DNA of 64,000 nt from Brenneria populi (GCF_036016195.1 NZ_JAYWTM010000024.1:97564-161563); one strand, 5' to 3'. Shown: positions 43,431 through 52,474, counted from the stretch's first letter. Notes: generated from the sequence alone by a model not told the origin. Translations and numbers: made by a program.

Positions 43431-45365
43431 ATGAAAATGAAAAAGAGAAGAAGCACATGGCAATGGCGGTCGGCCATACTCTTGCTGGCATGCAGCATGA
43501 CCGGTTTTTCTTATGCGGATACGCCGAACGGAAAGATTACCGCCGGCCAATACAGCGCCACGGAAAAAGGCAATGAGGGTATGGTCGGTGTGAAAGTCAC
43601 GGTTGATGCCGCCGGCGTGATTAAAGACATTGAAGTCGATTCCAGCCAGGAAACGCCCGAGCTCGGCGGCGTGGCCGGTCCCCAGGTCGGCAAGGCGATC
43701 GTCGATAATCAGAGCCTGGCGGTGGACGGCATGACCGGCGCCACCATGACCAGCAATGCGGTGAAGAGGGCGGTCTCCGCCGCGCTGCTTAAGGCGGGAG
43801 CGGACGTCGCGCGCTACCAGGGCAAGGCGGCGAAACAGGGCCAGGACGAGGAGATGCGCGTCGACGTGGTGGTCGTGGGCGGCGGCGTGTCCGGCACCGC
43901 CGCGGCGCTGGCGGCGGCGGAAAAAGGGGCCAAGGTGCTGGTGGTCGAGAAGATGCCGGTACTGGGCGGCGCGGGCCGGATGGCCAGCGGCTTTACCGCG
44001 GTGGAGTCGTCGCTGCAAAAGGCGAAAGGGATGAAATACACCGCCGCCGAGCTGACGCAGCGTTTGTTGGAATATAACCAATATCTGTCCAACGGGCCGC
44101 TGACGAAAAAGATCGTCGATAAATCGGCCTCGACGGTGGATTGGATGATCGGGCATGGCGTCGAGCTGGAGATCATAGCGACAACGCGCGACGCCAAGCA
44201 GAGCTCGGTACAGCAGGCGCATCTTGACGATCCGATAAAATCGGATGTGTACCACCGCATCAAAAACGGCGGCGAAGCGGCGTATAAAACGCTATATGCG
44301 GAATTCGCCAAGCTGGGCGGGAAAGTGATGACCGCAACCACCGGCAAATCACTGCTCCAGGACGATAAGGGCAACGTGACGGGGCTGATCGCGGAAAAAG
44401 CGGATGGCGGCAAACTCACCGTGCACGCCAGGGCGGTTATTCTGGCCAGCGGCGGATTCGGCGCGAATAAGCAGATGCTGGATGAAGCGATGCTGACGTC
44501 GAATATTTTCCCGCTGGCGTGGCCCAACATGGGCGAAGGGCTGAAAATGGCCTGGGCGGCCGGCGGCGCGAAGTGGGATATGCAATCCGCCTTGATTCAT
44601 GCCGCGCAGTTGGTCGGCATCGAGCCTTCGGAAGAGGCGCATCACGGCGGCGGCGAACAGGCCAAGGGCGACAGCCCGTTAATCTGGCTGCTGAAGTCGC
44701 CGCTGCTGTGGGTGGATGTCGCGGGCGAACGTTTCGCCGACGAAGGCCATATCTACGACACCGCGTTCTGGGCCAACGTTGCTTATTCCGTCGGCGGCAA
44801 CTATTACATCGTCGTCGATACCCCGACGCTGAAATCTTTCACCAAAAACGCCATGCCTTTCCCGCTGTCGGGCGCCGGGCCGGCCAACCCGCCTAAACCC
44901 GGCGACTTCGTCGCATTGGCGGACGCGGGCGTCAAAGGCGGCAAGAGCGATACCATATTCAAAGGCAAAGACATTGCCGAACTGGCGTCTCAGATGGGCA
45001 TCGCGCCTGAGCGGCTGAAAGCCACCGTCGAGCGCTATAACGGGCATGTTAAGGCCAAACAGGATAAAGATTTCGGCAAGAAGGCGGACTATCTGGCGTA
45101 CGGCATTGAAAAAGGGCCTTTCTACGCCTTTAAAGCGGTGGTCGTCAGCCTCAGTTCCCTGGGCGGCGTGCGGGTGAATTCCGATTTGCAGGTGACGGAT
45201 GTGAATTTGCGGCCTATTCCCGGTCTGTATGCGGTCGGGAATAATGCCGCCGGTTTCTACAGCGTGCCGGGCTATCCGCCCTATCAGGGATTGGCGAACG
45301 GCTTCGCGCTGAATTCCGGGCGTATTGCCGGCGAACATGCCGCGCAGGTTATTCTGAAGAAATAA
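43431..45365 (+). CDS. periplasmic FMN/FAD flavin reductase, fumarate/urocanate reductase family
   Basis: A 644-residue exported flavoprotein. A signal peptide (KKRRSTWQWRSAILLLACSMTGFSYA) precedes an FMN-binding domain with the covalent attachment motif DGMTGATMTS. The FAD-binding fumarate-reductase domain starts at VDVVVVGGGVSGTAAALAAA. This layout matches urocanate reductase and related periplasmic enoate reductases, which reduce a C=C bond with electrons from quinol or cytochromes. No haem motif CxxCH is present. FMN attachment would need ApbE, not seen here. The gene sits after the thiolase and before an OprB porin, so it may reduce the pathway substrate before uptake or use it as an electron acceptor. 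The substrate is unknown. Confidence 0.83.
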   Translation: MKMKKRRSTWQWRSAILLLACSMTGFSYADTPNGKITAGQYSATEKGNEGMVGVKVTVDAAGVIKDIEVDSSQETPELGGVAGPQVGKAIVDNQSLAVDGMTGATMTSNAVKRAVSAALLKAGADVARYQGKAAKQGQDEEMRVDVVVVGGGVSGTAAALAAAEKGAKVLVVEKMPVLGGAGRMASGFTAVESSLQKAKGMKYTAAELTQRLLEYNQYLSNGPLTKKIVDKSASTVDWMIGHGVELEIIATTRDAKQSSVQQAHLDDPIKSDVYHRIKNGGEAAYKTLYAEFAKLGGKVMTATTGKSLLQDDKGNVTGLIAEKADGGKLTVHARAVILASGGFGANKQMLDEAMLTSNIFPLAWPNMGEGLKMAWAAGGAKWDMQSALIHAAQLVGIEPSEEAHHGGGEQAKGDSPLIWLLKSPLLWVDVAGERFADEGHIYDTAFWANVAYSVGGNYYIVVDTPTLKSFTKNAMPFPLSGAGPANPPKPGDFVALADAGVKGGKSDTIFKGKDIAELASQMGIAPERLKATVERYNGHVKAKQDKDFGKKADYLAYGIEKGPFYAFKAVVVSLSSLGGVRVNSDLQVTDVNLRPIPGLYAVGNNAAGFYSVPGYPPYQGLANGFALNSGRIAGEHAAQVILKK

Positions 45366-45387
45366 TTAAGGCTGTTTTAATTATTAC

Positions 45388-45409
45388 GCGGCACCGAAAA
45401 ACGTGCCGC
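45388..45409 (+). terminator. hairpin after the flavin reductase gene
   Basis: GCGGCAC pairs with GTGCCGC around an 8-base A-rich loop, extended by flanking TAAT/ATTA. It lies 22 bases after the stop codon and may end the cluster transcript. Confidence 0.55.
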
Positions 45410-45552
45410 ATTAATTACCACCAAAGATGAAAACTGCGCGGGAATAATTATCTCGGCCGGGAAGGTGATAAATAGTTATTTATCCGGCGACCATTTCCCC
45501 ATACTCTCTTCACAAATAAGGCGAGTAACGCAGAGATAATAAAAGGCTAATT

Positions 45553-45748
45553 ATACCAGTCATCTTTCAAGTTGCACGGGCGTTGGCTGCATTCAATGAC
45601 CTGGATCGCTTACTTGAGTAAGCTCAACGGGATTCTTTTGATTGCCGCGTCATTTGGCCTGATGGCCTCACCCCTTCGGGGTCAGCGCACGCGCTGTGCA
45701 AAAACGCTTTTGGCGTTTTTGTCCTGCAACTCGAATTATTTAAGGTAT
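45553..45748. repeat. intergenic palindromic repeat element
   Basis: The ends form an imperfect inverted repeat: ATACC-N7-TTTCAAGTTGCA-like on the left and, on the opposite strand, ATACC-N7-TTCGAGTTGCA-like on the right. Inner stems CCCC-TTCG-GGGT and CAAAAACGC/GCGTTTTTG are visible. Elements with these ends are familiar from intergenic regions of Serratia, Yersinia and soft-rot bacteria. It has no coding capacity of note and is not a known transposase-bearing unit. Confidence 0.6.
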
Positions 45749-45821
45749 GGAAATTAATCGTCTATCGCAAAAGAGGTCGTCATGCCCGCGCCGGCGGACA
45801 GCTAAAACAACGGCCGTATGG

Positions 45822-45846
45822 TAGGGAATAATATGAGTATTCCCTA
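45822..45846. repeat. perfect 9-bp inverted repeat
   Basis: TAGGGAATA is followed, after ATATGAG, by TATTCCCTA. It could be an RNA hairpin or an operator upstream of the porin gene. Confidence 0.5.
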
Positions 45847-45855
45847 TTGGGATAG

Positions 45856-45872
45856 GCGCTAATAATTAGCGC
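45856..45872 (+). terminator. palindrome with T-rich tail
   Basis: GCGCTAAT-A-ATTAGCGC is followed by TGTCTTTATTATTTTATTT, the layout of a rho-independent terminator. It lies only 65 bases before the porin start codon, so it might instead act as an attenuator or operator. Confidence 0.5.
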
Positions 45873-45936
45873 TGTCTTTATTATTTTATTTAATGACCGG
45901 CAGTTTCCATCTTATTGACCTCTATTGGATGGCACA

Positions 45937-47316
45937 ATGAAAATAACACACCACAATATATGGGCGAGAATGATCTCCGCCGGGGTTGTCGTATCCGGAA
46001 TTATCCTGTTCGCGGGCGGCTCGATGGCGGCCACCGCGGCGGAATCCTCGGACCGTCCTCTGTCCGATGCCGGCGCATGGCTGGCGGAGCACGGTATTAC
46101 GCCACATCTGTTCGCCTCCCAACTTTGGTTGGGAAACCCCAGCGCCGGAACCACCACGGACGAGCATCAAACCTATACGATGTTTTTCGCCGGCGCGGAT
46201 TTCGATCTGGATCGGATGGGGCTGATTCCCGGCGGCAACGTTCACTTCATGCAACTGTGGGTACCCTTTTCCCACAATCTGGAATACGGCAATAAAGCCG
46301 GCGGCATGCTGGCCGGCGACCCGCCGCCCTATATTCCCAAGACCGCCCATCTGCTGCGTTTCACCTATGAACAGAAGCTGTTGGACGACCGGCTGTCGAT
46401 CGAGTTGGGTAAAAGCAACCCCGGCCAGTTCTTCGGTTTCACCAACTGTAACGTACAGTCGTCCTGCGTGAACACCATCCTGAATAAAACGGCGGTATTC
46501 GGGCCGGCGCCCTATGCCGGTTGGGGCGCGCGCGTCGGCTACCGCTTTACGCCGGCGCTGGAGTCCAATATCGGCGTCTGGCGTACCTATCAGGCGTTTC
46601 CCTTTACCAACGGCTGGGAAAGATGGGACGATGACTATGATTCGGGCAACACTCTGCTGGTCGCCAATGTGGCGCGGCGCGTCAACTGGCGGCAGGAACC
46701 CTATCCCTTCAACTGGGAGGTCATGGCGTTTCACAACTTCCTGGAATACGACGACATTTACTATACGGAAAATGGAACGTCCAAAGTGTACGACGCCGGT
46801 TCCGCGGCGCGCACCCGCGATGGCGTATCCGGCGTTTATCTTACCGCCAGAAAAGCCCTGTGGCGGCGCGACGGCGGGGCCGATCCGCAGAATCCTTCCC
46901 CCAGCGCCGTCAGCCTGCACGGCAGCGTAACGCAGACCCTGCAATCGAATGCCTATACCGGGGCGTCCACGCTGGCGGACGTCGGGCTAATCTGGTCCGG
47001 TCCCTGGCAGAGTCGACCTCACGACAGCTATGGGCTGACCTTCCGCTGGGCCAGGATGACGGAAGGGGGAGAGCTCTACTTACAGGATATGTTCGACTCG
47101 CTGGGAGGAACCGGCTGGCGGGTGCCGCGCAACGAGTATCAACTGAGCATTGACGCTTCCATCATGCTGACGCCGGAGGTGAATTTGCAGATGACCGGCA
47201 GCCGCGTCTGGAATAACAGCAACTGGCAGTACGCCTATTCCAACGTTAAGCCGGAGAATGGCTATACGTTCTGGATCTCGCTGAACGTAATGCTGGACAA
47301 GTTGCTTGGGCTGTAA
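45937..47316 (+). CDS. OprB family carbohydrate-selective porin
   Basis: A 459-residue outer-membrane protein. A signal peptide (ISAGVVVSGIILFAGGSMAATAA) is followed by alternating strand patterns of a 16-stranded OprB barrel, with ISLNVMLDKLLGL at the C-terminus. The segment ERLSIELGKSNPGQFF-like region (DDRLSIELGKSNPGQFF) is typical of OprB. OprB porins pass sugars and some small neutral or aromatic molecules. It follows the diketone-type cluster after a long intergenic region, so it may serve that cluster or be independent. The ATG at 45937 gives the signal peptide; a TTG twelve bases upstream is not needed. Confidence 0.83.
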   Translation: MKITHHNIWARMISAGVVVSGIILFAGGSMAATAAESSDRPLSDAGAWLAEHGITPHLFASQLWLGNPSAGTTTDEHQTYTMFFAGADFDLDRMGLIPGGNVHFMQLWVPFSHNLEYGNKAGGMLAGDPPPYIPKTAHLLRFTYEQKLLDDRLSIELGKSNPGQFFGFTNCNVQSSCVNTILNKTAVFGPAPYAGWGARVGYRFTPALESNIGVWRTYQAFPFTNGWERWDDDYDSGNTLLVANVARRVNWRQEPYPFNWEVMAFHNFLEYDDIYYTENGTSKVYDAGSAARTRDGVSGVYLTARKALWRRDGGADPQNPSPSAVSLHGSVTQTLQSNAYTGASTLADVGLIWSGPWQSRPHDSYGLTFRWARMTEGGELYLQDMFDSLGGTGWRVPRNEYQLSIDASIMLTPEVNLQMTGSRVWNNSNWQYAYSNVKPENGYTFWISLNVMLDKLLGL

Positions 47317-47375
47317 CGCCGCAAGCGGCGGGGGCGGGGGAACATAGACCCTCGCTCACCCTCTCTGGAAATTAA

Positions 47376-47396
47376 AGGCGTCGTGGGGTGACGCCT
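47376..47396 (-). terminator. terminator of the deoR gene
   Basis: On the minus strand GGCGTC pairs with GACGCC around a 7-8 base loop and is followed by TTTAATTT. It overlaps the stop codon of the regulator and lies in the gap between convergent genes. Confidence 0.65.
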
Positions 47397-48144
47397 ACTC
47401 CGCGACCAGATCAAGTTTGATGCCCAGCGCCGCCATTTGCTCCTGATATTCCCGCGCCAGGCCGGTGTCGGTGATCACCCGGCTGACCTGATGGTCGTTG
47501 GAAATCGGGTAGGGCTGTATCAGGCCGAATTTGCTTGCGTCGGTCAGCACCATCGTCTCGACGCCTTTGCCTAGCACCGCGTCGATGACGTCGCAGCGCA
47601 TCATGTTGCGGCCGGTAAAGCCCGTCTCGGGATGGTAGCCGTCGATACCGATAAACGCCTTGTGAAAATGTACCTGCTGGACGCCGCTGCGGGTTAGCGG
47701 CCCGACCACCGACTGGCTGTTTTTCTGATAAAGGCCGCCGAGGGTAATGACGTCGCAGTCGGTATTTTTCAGCAGGTGGGCGATATAGTGACTGACGGTA
47801 ATGATGGTGACATTTTTGCTCTCGGCGACGTAGCGCGCCAATAGGGCGTTGGTGCTGCCCCCTTCAATAAAAACGCAGTCGCCGTCGTCGATCAGCGTCG
47901 CGGCGTAGTCGGCCAGCGATTTTTTCAATTGAAAGTTGGTTTGCATGCGGGCGTCGACGTCATCGCTTTCTATCGCAACCGCATAGCCGTGCGCCCGCCT
48001 GAGGTAGCTACTGCGCTCCAGCGCGTTGAGGTCCTGACGGATAGTGACTTCCGATACCCCGGATATCTGCGCCAGCTCGCTGACGCTGACGCTTTTGCGC
48101 TGGTTAACCAGCTGAATAATATTTTGTTGCCGTGCGTTCATCAT
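47395..48144 (-). CDS. DeoR family regulator
   Basis: A 249-residue DeoR-type repressor. The helix-turn-helix at the N-terminus (VSVSELAQISGVSEVTIRQDLNALE) is followed by a sugar-phosphate-sensing DeoRC domain (IFIEGGSTN-like CVFIEGGSTNALLA, ITLGG, FIGIDGYHPETGFT, VLTDASKFG). It lies 156 bases downstream of fsaA on the same strand and is the likely regulator of the fsaA/glycyl-radical locus, probably sensing a phosphorylated sugar. The start is uncertain: two adjacent ATGs at 48144 and 48141 fit best, and 48180 would add twelve hydrophobic residues. Confidence 0.83.
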   Translation of the reverse strand: MMNARQQNIIQLVNQRKSVSVSELAQISGVSEVTIRQDLNALERSSYLRRAHGYAVAIESDDVDARMQTNFQLKKSLADYAATLIDDGDCVFIEGGSTNALLARYVAESKNVTIITVSHYIAHLLKNTDCDVITLGGLYQKNSQSVVGPLTRSGVQQVHFHKAFIGIDGYHPETGFTGRNMMRCDVIDAVLGKGVETMVLTDASKFGLIQPYPISNDHQVSRVITDTGLAREYQEQMAALGIKLDLVAE

Positions 48145-48300
48145 AGCCAAACAGAAAAAATCGAAAGAATTAAAGGGCACTATACCAGATAGCTGACGAA
48201 GTTCGAAAATCTCTACTTATGAATGCGTTTCCTCGCCAACCTCAGAATCTCTTAAGTAAAAACATGGGGTTGGCGGTTATCGGGCCGGCATCATACCGTG

Positions 48301-48963
48301 TTATAATGACGTTGAATTGAACGCCCGCCTCCAGTCTTGCTCAAATTTTTCCACCGCGGCTTTGACCGCCGGCGCGGAGATAAACTGTTCCGCCACGTCC
48401 ACCGGCAGCGTGACCGACTCGCACCCGGCCAGCAGGCACGCCAGTACCTGACGCGCGGTTTTAAAGCTGGCCGCCAGCACTTTGGCGTGCGGCGCATGCA
48501 GCGTCAGCAGCTTTTGCAGATCGGTTACGCTCTGAATGCCGTCGCCGCCCTGAACGTCCATCCGATTGACGTAAGGCGCCACGTACTCCGCCCCCGCCAG
48601 CGCGGACAACAGCCCCTGACCGGCGCCGTACACCGCCGTGCCTAATGTCGGAATACCTTCCGTTTTCAATATCTTGATCGCCGCCAGACCTTCCGCCGTG
48701 ACCGGCACTTTCACCACGACATTGCCGGTGACGGCATGCAGCTTTTTGGCGTCTGTCACCATGCCTTGCGCCGTCTGCGCCATCACCTGGGCGAACAGCC
48801 GCCCCTCGCCGCCCAATATTTCACGCAGCGCCAACAACACGTCGGCGACGGGTTTACCGCCGCTGGCGATGATACTCGGATTGGTCGTGACGCCGGCCAG
48901 CGGGAAGATGCGCGCCAGACGTTTTACGGCGGTAAGGTCGGCGGTGTCGAGATAGAGTTCCAT
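48301..48963 (-). CDS. fsaA: fructose-6-phosphate aldolase FsaA
   Basis: A 220-residue class I aldolase of the transaldolase family, closely similar over its full length to my recollection of E. coli FsaA (MELYLDTAD, FPLAGVTTNPSIIA, VKVPVTAEGLAAIK, GTAVYGAGQGLLSALAGAEY). The Schiff-base lysine is the one in VVVKVPVT. It cleaves fructose-6-phosphate or, in the anhydroglycolysis route, 1-deoxyfructose-6-phosphate to glyceraldehyde-3-phosphate and a ketone. AGGA precedes the ATG. It is divergent from the activase/glycyl-radical pair, and the 143-base gap holds a perfect FNR box. Confidence 0.93.
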   Translation of the reverse strand: MELYLDTADLTAVKRLARIFPLAGVTTNPSIIASGGKPVADVLLALREILGGEGRLFAQVMAQTAQGMVTDAKKLHAVTGNVVVKVPVTAEGLAAIKILKTEGIPTLGTAVYGAGQGLLSALAGAEYVAPYVNRMDVQGGDGIQSVTDLQKLLTLHAPHAKVLAASFKTARQVLACLLAGCESVTLPVDVAEQFISAPAVKAAVEKFEQDWRRAFNSTSL

Positions 48964-49033
48964 CGGTTTATCCTCAGAAAGTGTGAGTTATCGCTAATTT
49001 TGCCAAGTATAAGATCACAAACCGGGTTTACTG

Positions 49034-49047
49034 TTGATAAAAATCAA
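49034..49047. promoter_or_regulatory. FNR box
   Basis: TTGAT-AAAA-ATCAA is an exact FNR consensus. Its centre is about 42-43 bases before a start point predicted from TAATCT at 49072-49077, the standard class II activator position for the glycyl-radical operon. The divergent fsaA could also be affected. Confidence 0.8.
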
Positions 49048-49106
49048 AATAACTTTCTTTCGAAATGTATTTAATCTTCATATGAAGAATATAGCGGATT
49101 GATGCG

Positions 49107-50006
49107 ATGATTTTCAATATACAGCGCTACTCCACCCATGACGGCCCGGGCATCAGAACCGTGGTATTTCTGAAAGGCTGTTCGCTGGGCTGCCGCTGGT
49201 GCCAGAATCCGGAAAGCCGTTCCCGCAAGAGAGAGCTGCTGTTTGACGCCCGTCTCTGTATGGCCGGCTGCGACCTTTGCCGGCGCGCGGCGCCGGGCGT
49301 GATGGCAGACGCCCCGGCAGGGAGGGTTATTTTCCGCGAACGGCTGACCGAGGCGGATTTCGACCGCCTGCAAACCTGCTGCCCGACGCAGGCGCTGACG
49401 GTTTGCGGCGAGGAGGCCGATGTGGATAACATCATGGCGGCCGTACGGCGCGATATGCCGTTTTATCAGCGCAGCGGCGGCGGCGTCACCTTGTCCGGCG
49501 GCGAACCCTTTATGCAGCCGGATGTCGCCCATGCTTTGCTGCGGCGCAGCCGCGGCGAGGGCATCCATACCGCGGTGGAAACCTGCCTGCACGTGCCCTG
49601 GTCCTATATTGAACCGTCGCTGCCCGATATCGATCTCTTCCTGGCCGATCTCAAACATGTGGATGAACGGACGTTCCGCGCTTGGACGGATGGCTCGGCC
49701 CGGCGCGTGATGAACAATCTGCGGAGAGTGGCGCGCGCCGGAAAACAGCTGGTTATTCGCGTGCCGCTGATTCCGAACTTCAATGCCGATAAAGCCGCGG
49801 TCAGGGCGATTACTGATTTTGCCGCCGACGAACTCAACGCCGCCGATATTCATTTCCTGCCCTACCACACGCTGGGCATGAATAAGTACGTGCTGCTGAA
49901 CCAGGCTTATCTCGCCGCGGATAAGCCGTTGAACGATCCCGAATTACTGGCTTTTGCAGAGCATTATGCGCAGGCAAAAGGGCTGAAAGTCACCTTAAGA
50001 GGATAG
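49107..50006 (+). CDS. glycyl-radical enzyme activating enzyme, YbiY type
   Basis: A 299-residue radical SAM enzyme. The CxxxCxxC cluster is GCSLGCRWCQNPES near residue 29, and the SAM-binding GGE is in VTLSGGEPFMQ. An auxiliary ferredoxin-like insert is shown by extra cysteines (CMAGCDLC and CCPTQAL). YSTHDGPGIRTVVFLKGC is the family N-terminal signature. It abstracts a hydrogen from the glycine of the partner encoded 4 bases downstream, under anaerobic conditions. The FNR box upstream fits that need. Order and length match E. coli ybiY. Confidence 0.92.
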   Translation: MIFNIQRYSTHDGPGIRTVVFLKGCSLGCRWCQNPESRSRKRELLFDARLCMAGCDLCRRAAPGVMADAPAGRVIFRERLTEADFDRLQTCCPTQALTVCGEEADVDNIMAAVRRDMPFYQRSGGGVTLSGGEPFMQPDVAHALLRRSRGEGIHTAVETCLHVPWSYIEPSLPDIDLFLADLKHVDERTFRAWTDGSARRVMNNLRRVARAGKQLVIRVPLIPNFNADKAAVRAITDFAADELNAADIHFLPYHTLGMNKYVLLNQAYLAADKPLNDPELLAFAEHYAQAKGLKVTLRG

Positions 50007-50010
50007 AACC

Positions 50011-52443
50011 ATGACCACCCTGAATCTGACCACGTTGAGCGAGCGTATCAAGGCGCATAAAAATGCGTTGATTCATATTGTGAAACCACCGGTATGCACG
50101 GAGCGCGCTCGGGACTATACCCGCGCCTATCAGCAAAATATGGACAAGCCGATCCCGGTGCGCCGGGCGCTGGCGCTGGCCGACCATCTGGCCAACCGCA
50201 CCATCTGGATCAAACATGATGAGCTGATTATCGGCAATCAGGCCGGCGAAGTGCGCGCCGCGCCGATTTTCCCGGAATATACCGTCGGCTGGATTGAAAA
50301 GGAAATCGACGACCTGGCCGACCGCCCCGGCGCGGGGTTTTCGGTCAGCGAAGAGAACAAGCGCGTGCTGCATCAGGTTTGCCCGTGGTGGCGCGGGCAG
50401 ACGGTGCAGGACCGCTGTTACGGCATGTTTACCGACGAACAGAAGGCGCTGCTGGCGAGCGGCATCATCAAAGCGGAAGGCAATATGACCTCCGGCGACG
50501 CGCATCTGGCGGTGAATTTTCCGCTGCTGCTGGAAAACGGCCTGGACGGCTTGCGCGCGAAAGTGGCCGAGCGCCGTTCGCGCATCAATCTGACGGTGCT
50601 GGATGATTTGCACGGCGAACAGTTTCTGAAAGCCATCGATATCGTTTTGGCGGCGTTAAGCCGGCATATCGCCCGCTACGCCGAACTGGCAAGAGAGATG
50701 GCCGCGGCGGAAACGCGCGACGCGCGGCGCGCGGAGCTGCGGCAGATCGCGGAAAACTGCGTTCTGATTGCGCATCGGCCGCCGCAAACCTTCTATCAGG
50801 CGCTTCAGCTGTGCTATTTCATTCAGCTGGCGCTGCAGATTGAATCCAACGGCCACTCGGTTTCCTTCGGGCGGATGGATCAATATCTGTATCCCTATTA
50901 CCGCCGCGATGTGGAGCTGCAGCAGACGCTGACGCGGGAGAGCGCCATTGAGATGTTGCAGAGCTGCTGGCTCAAGCTGCTGGAGGTCAATAAGATCCGC
51001 TCCGGGTCGCACTCGAAAGCCTCCGCCGGCAGCCCGCTTTATCAAAACGTCACCATCGGCGGGCAAAACCTGATCGACGGCCGGCCGGTGGATGCGGTTA
51101 ATCCGCTCTCCTACGCCATTCTGGAGTCCTGCGGCCGCCTGCGCTCAACCCAGCCCAACCTGAGCGTGCGTTATCATGCCGGCATCAGCGACGATTTCCT
51201 CGACGCCTGCGTGCAGGTGATCCGCTGCGGTTTCGGCATGCCGGCTTTCAACAACGATGAGATCGTGATTCCCGCCTTCATCCGTCTGGGCGTTGAGGCG
51301 CAAGACGCCTATCAATACGCCGCGATCGGCTGTATCGAAACCGCGGTCGGCGGCAAGTGGGGCTACCGCTGCACCGGCATGAGCTTCATCAACTTCGCGC
51401 GCGTGATGCTGGCGGCGCTTGAAGGCGGATGCGACGCCACCAGCGGCAAGGTTTTCCTGCCGCAGCTGCAGCGTCTGTCGCAGGGCGGCTTCGAGAACTT
51501 TGAGCAGGTGATGCGCGCGTGGGACCGGCAAATTCGCTATTACACGCGTAAATCGATCGAGATCGAGTATGTGGTCGATACGGTTCTCGAAGAGAATGCG
51601 CACGATATTCTGTGCTCGGCGCTGGTGGATGACTGCATCGAACGGGCGAAAAGCATTAAGCAGGGGGGCGCGATATATGATTGGGTTTCCGGCCTGCAGG
51701 TGGGCATCGCCAACCTGGGCAACAGCCTGGCCGCGGTGAAAAAACTGCTCTTTGAACAGGGAATTATCACGCAGCAGCAGCTGGCGCAGGCGCTGGCGAG
51801 CGACTTTGCCGGCGTGACCAATGAGCAGCTGCGCCAGCGGTTGATGAATCAGGCGCCGAAATACGGCAATGACGATGATAGCGTGGATGAGCTGCTGGTG
51901 CGCGCCTACCAAACCTATATCGATGAGCTACGGCGTTATCACAATCCGCGCTACGGCCGCGGGCCGATCGGCGGCGACTACTATGCGGGCACGTCGTCGA
52001 TCTCCGCCAACGTGCCGTTCGGCGCCGCGACCATGGCGACGCCGGACGGGCGCAAGGCCCGCGCGCCGCTGGCCGAAGGGGCGAGCCCGGCGTCCGGCAC
52101 CGACCACCTGGGGCCGACGGCGGTTATCAGCTCCGTCGGCAAATTACCCACCGGCGCCATTCTGGGCGGCGTGCTGCTGAATCAGAAACTCAACCCGTCG
52201 ACGCTGGATAACCTCAACGATCGCCGTAAGCTGATGGCGCTGCTGCGCACCTTCTTCGAAGCGCATAAAGGCTGGCATATTCAGTACAATATCGTTTCGC
52301 GTGAGACGCTGATCGAGGCGAAAAAACATCCGGATCAATACCGCGACCTGGTGGTGCGCGTCGCGGGATACTCGGCGTTTTTCACCGCGCTGTCGCCCGA
52401 TACGCAGGACGATATCATCGCCCGCACCGAGCATACGCTGTAA
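50011..52443 (+). CDS. YbiW-type glycyl radical enzyme
   Basis: An 810-residue glycyl radical enzyme. The radical glycine is in VRVAGYSAFF near residue 787. The active-site cysteine and base are in AAIGCIETAVGG near residue 434 (GCIE, as in eliminating GREs rather than pyruvate formate-lyase). Length and sequence agree with E. coli YbiW. That enzyme has been reported to open the ring of 1,5-anhydroglucitol-6-phosphate to 1-deoxyfructose-6-phosphate, which FsaA then cleaves. The fsaA gene is adjacent here, so the same route is likely. No PTS or kinase for anhydroglucitol and no gldA are in the window. Confidence 0.9.
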   Translation: MTTLNLTTLSERIKAHKNALIHIVKPPVCTERARDYTRAYQQNMDKPIPVRRALALADHLANRTIWIKHDELIIGNQAGEVRAAPIFPEYTVGWIEKEIDDLADRPGAGFSVSEENKRVLHQVCPWWRGQTVQDRCYGMFTDEQKALLASGIIKAEGNMTSGDAHLAVNFPLLLENGLDGLRAKVAERRSRINLTVLDDLHGEQFLKAIDIVLAALSRHIARYAELAREMAAAETRDARRAELRQIAENCVLIAHRPPQTFYQALQLCYFIQLALQIESNGHSVSFGRMDQYLYPYYRRDVELQQTLTRESAIEMLQSCWLKLLEVNKIRSGSHSKASAGSPLYQNVTIGGQNLIDGRPVDAVNPLSYAILESCGRLRSTQPNLSVRYHAGISDDFLDACVQVIRCGFGMPAFNNDEIVIPAFIRLGVEAQDAYQYAAIGCIETAVGGKWGYRCTGMSFINFARVMLAALEGGCDATSGKVFLPQLQRLSQGGFENFEQVMRAWDRQIRYYTRKSIEIEYVVDTVLEENAHDILCSALVDDCIERAKSIKQGGAIYDWVSGLQVGIANLGNSLAAVKKLLFEQGIITQQQLAQALASDFAGVTNEQLRQRLMNQAPKYGNDDDSVDELLVRAYQTYIDELRRYHNPRYGRGPIGGDYYAGTSSISANVPFGAATMATPDGRKARAPLAEGASPASGTDHLGPTAVISSVGKLPTGAILGGVLLNQKLNPSTLDNLNDRRKLMALLRTFFEAHKGWHIQYNIVSRETLIEAKKHPDQYRDLVVRVAGYSAFFTALSPDTQDDIIARTEHTL

Positions 52444-52474
52444 TCCATTCCGTCATCTCCGTGGCTATCCGCCT

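Larger units (their letters stand above)
45366..45936. other. 571-base intergenic stretch with hairpins and a repeat element
   Basis: No gene is seen. It contains a hairpin at 45388-45409, a 196-base palindromic repeat at 45553-45748, and two further inverted repeats at 45822-45846 and 45856-45872 before the porin gene. Confidence 0.65.

Noticed and set aside
45553..45748. CRISPR or ERIC element
   Set aside because: There are no regularly spaced direct repeats, and the ends and length do not fit the 127-base ERIC sequence.
50011..52443. Pyruvate formate-lyase annotation
   Set aside because: The active site has GCIE in place of the paired cysteines of pyruvate formate-lyase, and length and neighbours match YbiW.
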